Origin: Pseudomonas capsici
GTDB lineage: Bacteria > Pseudomonadota > Gammaproteobacteria > Pseudomonadales > Pseudomonadaceae
Length of the DNA: 64,000 nucleotides
Direction of reading: 5' to 3'
NCBI RefSeq assembly: GCF_017165765.1
Contig: NZ_JAFGZD010000023.1
Coordinates: 1-64,000 of the forward strand
The translations under genes and the position numbers were made by a program. The first letter of the stretch is position 1, and every line of letters begins with the position of its first letter. Below are positions 63,519 to 64,000 of the stretch, piece by piece. The notes under the pieces were generated by a model. It had not been told where the DNA came from. It ran no database searches and saw only the letters and a list, made by a program, of their open reading frames with translations.

Positions 63519-64000
63519 TCAGTCTATTCGGGCTTCTTCAATTGTGCTCGTGCGTGGTATGGCCGCTGCATCCCAGTGCGCGATGCCCCAATCGAGCACT
63601 TCCCGTGCGTTGGCGTACGACAGTTCGGGTGTCGTGGGCTGGCCGAGGGCTCGCAGAGCCCTGAGTAGCAAGGGCGTCGCCTGATCGGCAGGCAACGGTG
63701 GCGAGCGATAGGATTTGCCGAGCTTGTGGCCGTCCGGCTGGGTAATCAGCGGTACATGCAGATAGCGCGGTTGAGGAAGCCCGAGCAGTTCCTGGAGATA
63801 GAGCTGACGAGGTGTCGAGTCCAGCAGGTCTGCACCGCGCACGATATCGGTAACGCCCTGCCAGGCATCGTCGATCACGACCGCCAGTTGATAGGCATAC
63901 AGCCCATCGCGCCGCTGAATGACAAAATCCCCGGACTCGCGCCCCAGGTGTTGTTGAAAGGCTCCCTGTACCCGGTCGATGAAGCGGTATTCCAGTTCCG
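63519..64000 (-). CDS. gluQ: glutamyl-Q tRNA(Asp) synthetase, partial
   Basis: The 3' part of a class I synthetase-like enzyme that loads glutamate onto queuosine of tRNA(Asp). The open frame continues to the right edge without a stop (ELEYRFIDRVQGAF... at the edge). DFVIQRRDGLYAYQLAVVIDD, GVTDIVRGADLLDST and PQPRYLHVPLI match GluQ. The KMSKS-like site is GHKLGKSYRS. The N-terminus lies outside the window. In P. aeruginosa gluQ also lies next to cbrX-cbrAB. Confidence 0.95.
   Translation of the reverse strand, partial: ELEYRFIDRVQGAFQQHLGRESGDFVIQRRDGLYAYQLAVVIDDAWQGVTDIVRGADLLDSTPRQLYLQELLGLPQPRYLHVPLITQPDGHKLGKSYRSPPLPADQATPLLLRALRALGQPTTPELSYANAREVLDWGIAHWDAAAIPRTSTIEEARID

Overview
The window is chromosomal DNA from a Pseudomonas, probably of the syringae/fluorescens lineages. 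This rests on gene content, on gene order and on Pseudomonas-specific features: the cbrA-cbrB-crcZ-pcnB block, a Fur protein without cysteines, REP-type palindromes, and a tmRNA whose tag reads ANDENYEGYALAA. From ssrA to gluQ the order matches, as far as I recall it, the P. aeruginosa stretch from about PA4723 to PA4772. The main visible difference is that lutABC stands where P. aeruginosa has lldD.

Layout. Positions 1-2050 are an accessory patch downstream of the ssrA 3' end. It holds the right end of an IS66-type element, a DUF5677 gene cut off by that element, a run of 33 T's and about 0.8 kb with no recognisable gene. Positions 2088-2479 are tmRNA. Positions 2595-10549 (minus strand) hold a small exported protein and a lactate block: lactate permease, LutABC and an Fe-S D-lactate dehydrogenase. 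The regulator LldR diverges at 10906 and a perfect operator palindrome lies between. Positions 11777-16047 carry smpB, ratA-rnfH, bamE, fur and recN. Positions 16238-21188 are the chaperone locus grpE-dnaK-dnaJ, with two clear heat-shock promoters, followed by dapB. Positions 21402-33401 run carA-carB-greA, a DUF4149 membrane gene, yhbY, rlmE, ftsH, folP, glmM, tpiA and secG. Positions 33449-42654 hold tRNA-Leu(GAG), tRNA-fMet and the translation/RNA-decay operon rimP-nusA-infB-rbfA-truB-rpsO-pnp. Positions 42817-47803 carry a BON-domain gene with a sigma-54 promoter, DUF2845 and DUF748 envelope genes and an RlmI-like methyltransferase. Positions 47907-58161 (minus) contain a thiolase, an MpaB-like oxygenase, acs, pgi, panD-panC-panB, folK and pcnB. 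Positions 58300-63416 hold the sRNA crcZ and cbrB-cbrA-cbrX. The window ends inside gluQ.

How the parts connect. CbrA/CbrB senses carbon/nitrogen status and drives crcZ, which titrates Hfq/Crc away from mRNAs carrying AAnAAnAA motifs. I see such motifs just upstream of the lactate permease and thiolase start codons, so at least two catabolic units here may answer to the sRNA encoded here. Most of the window is conserved core genome. I found no CRISPR array, prophage or clearly new multigene system. The most informative non-coding signals are the crcZ control region, the sigma-54/palindrome module before the BON gene, the stacked hairpins before rimP and the IS-truncated gene beside ssrA.
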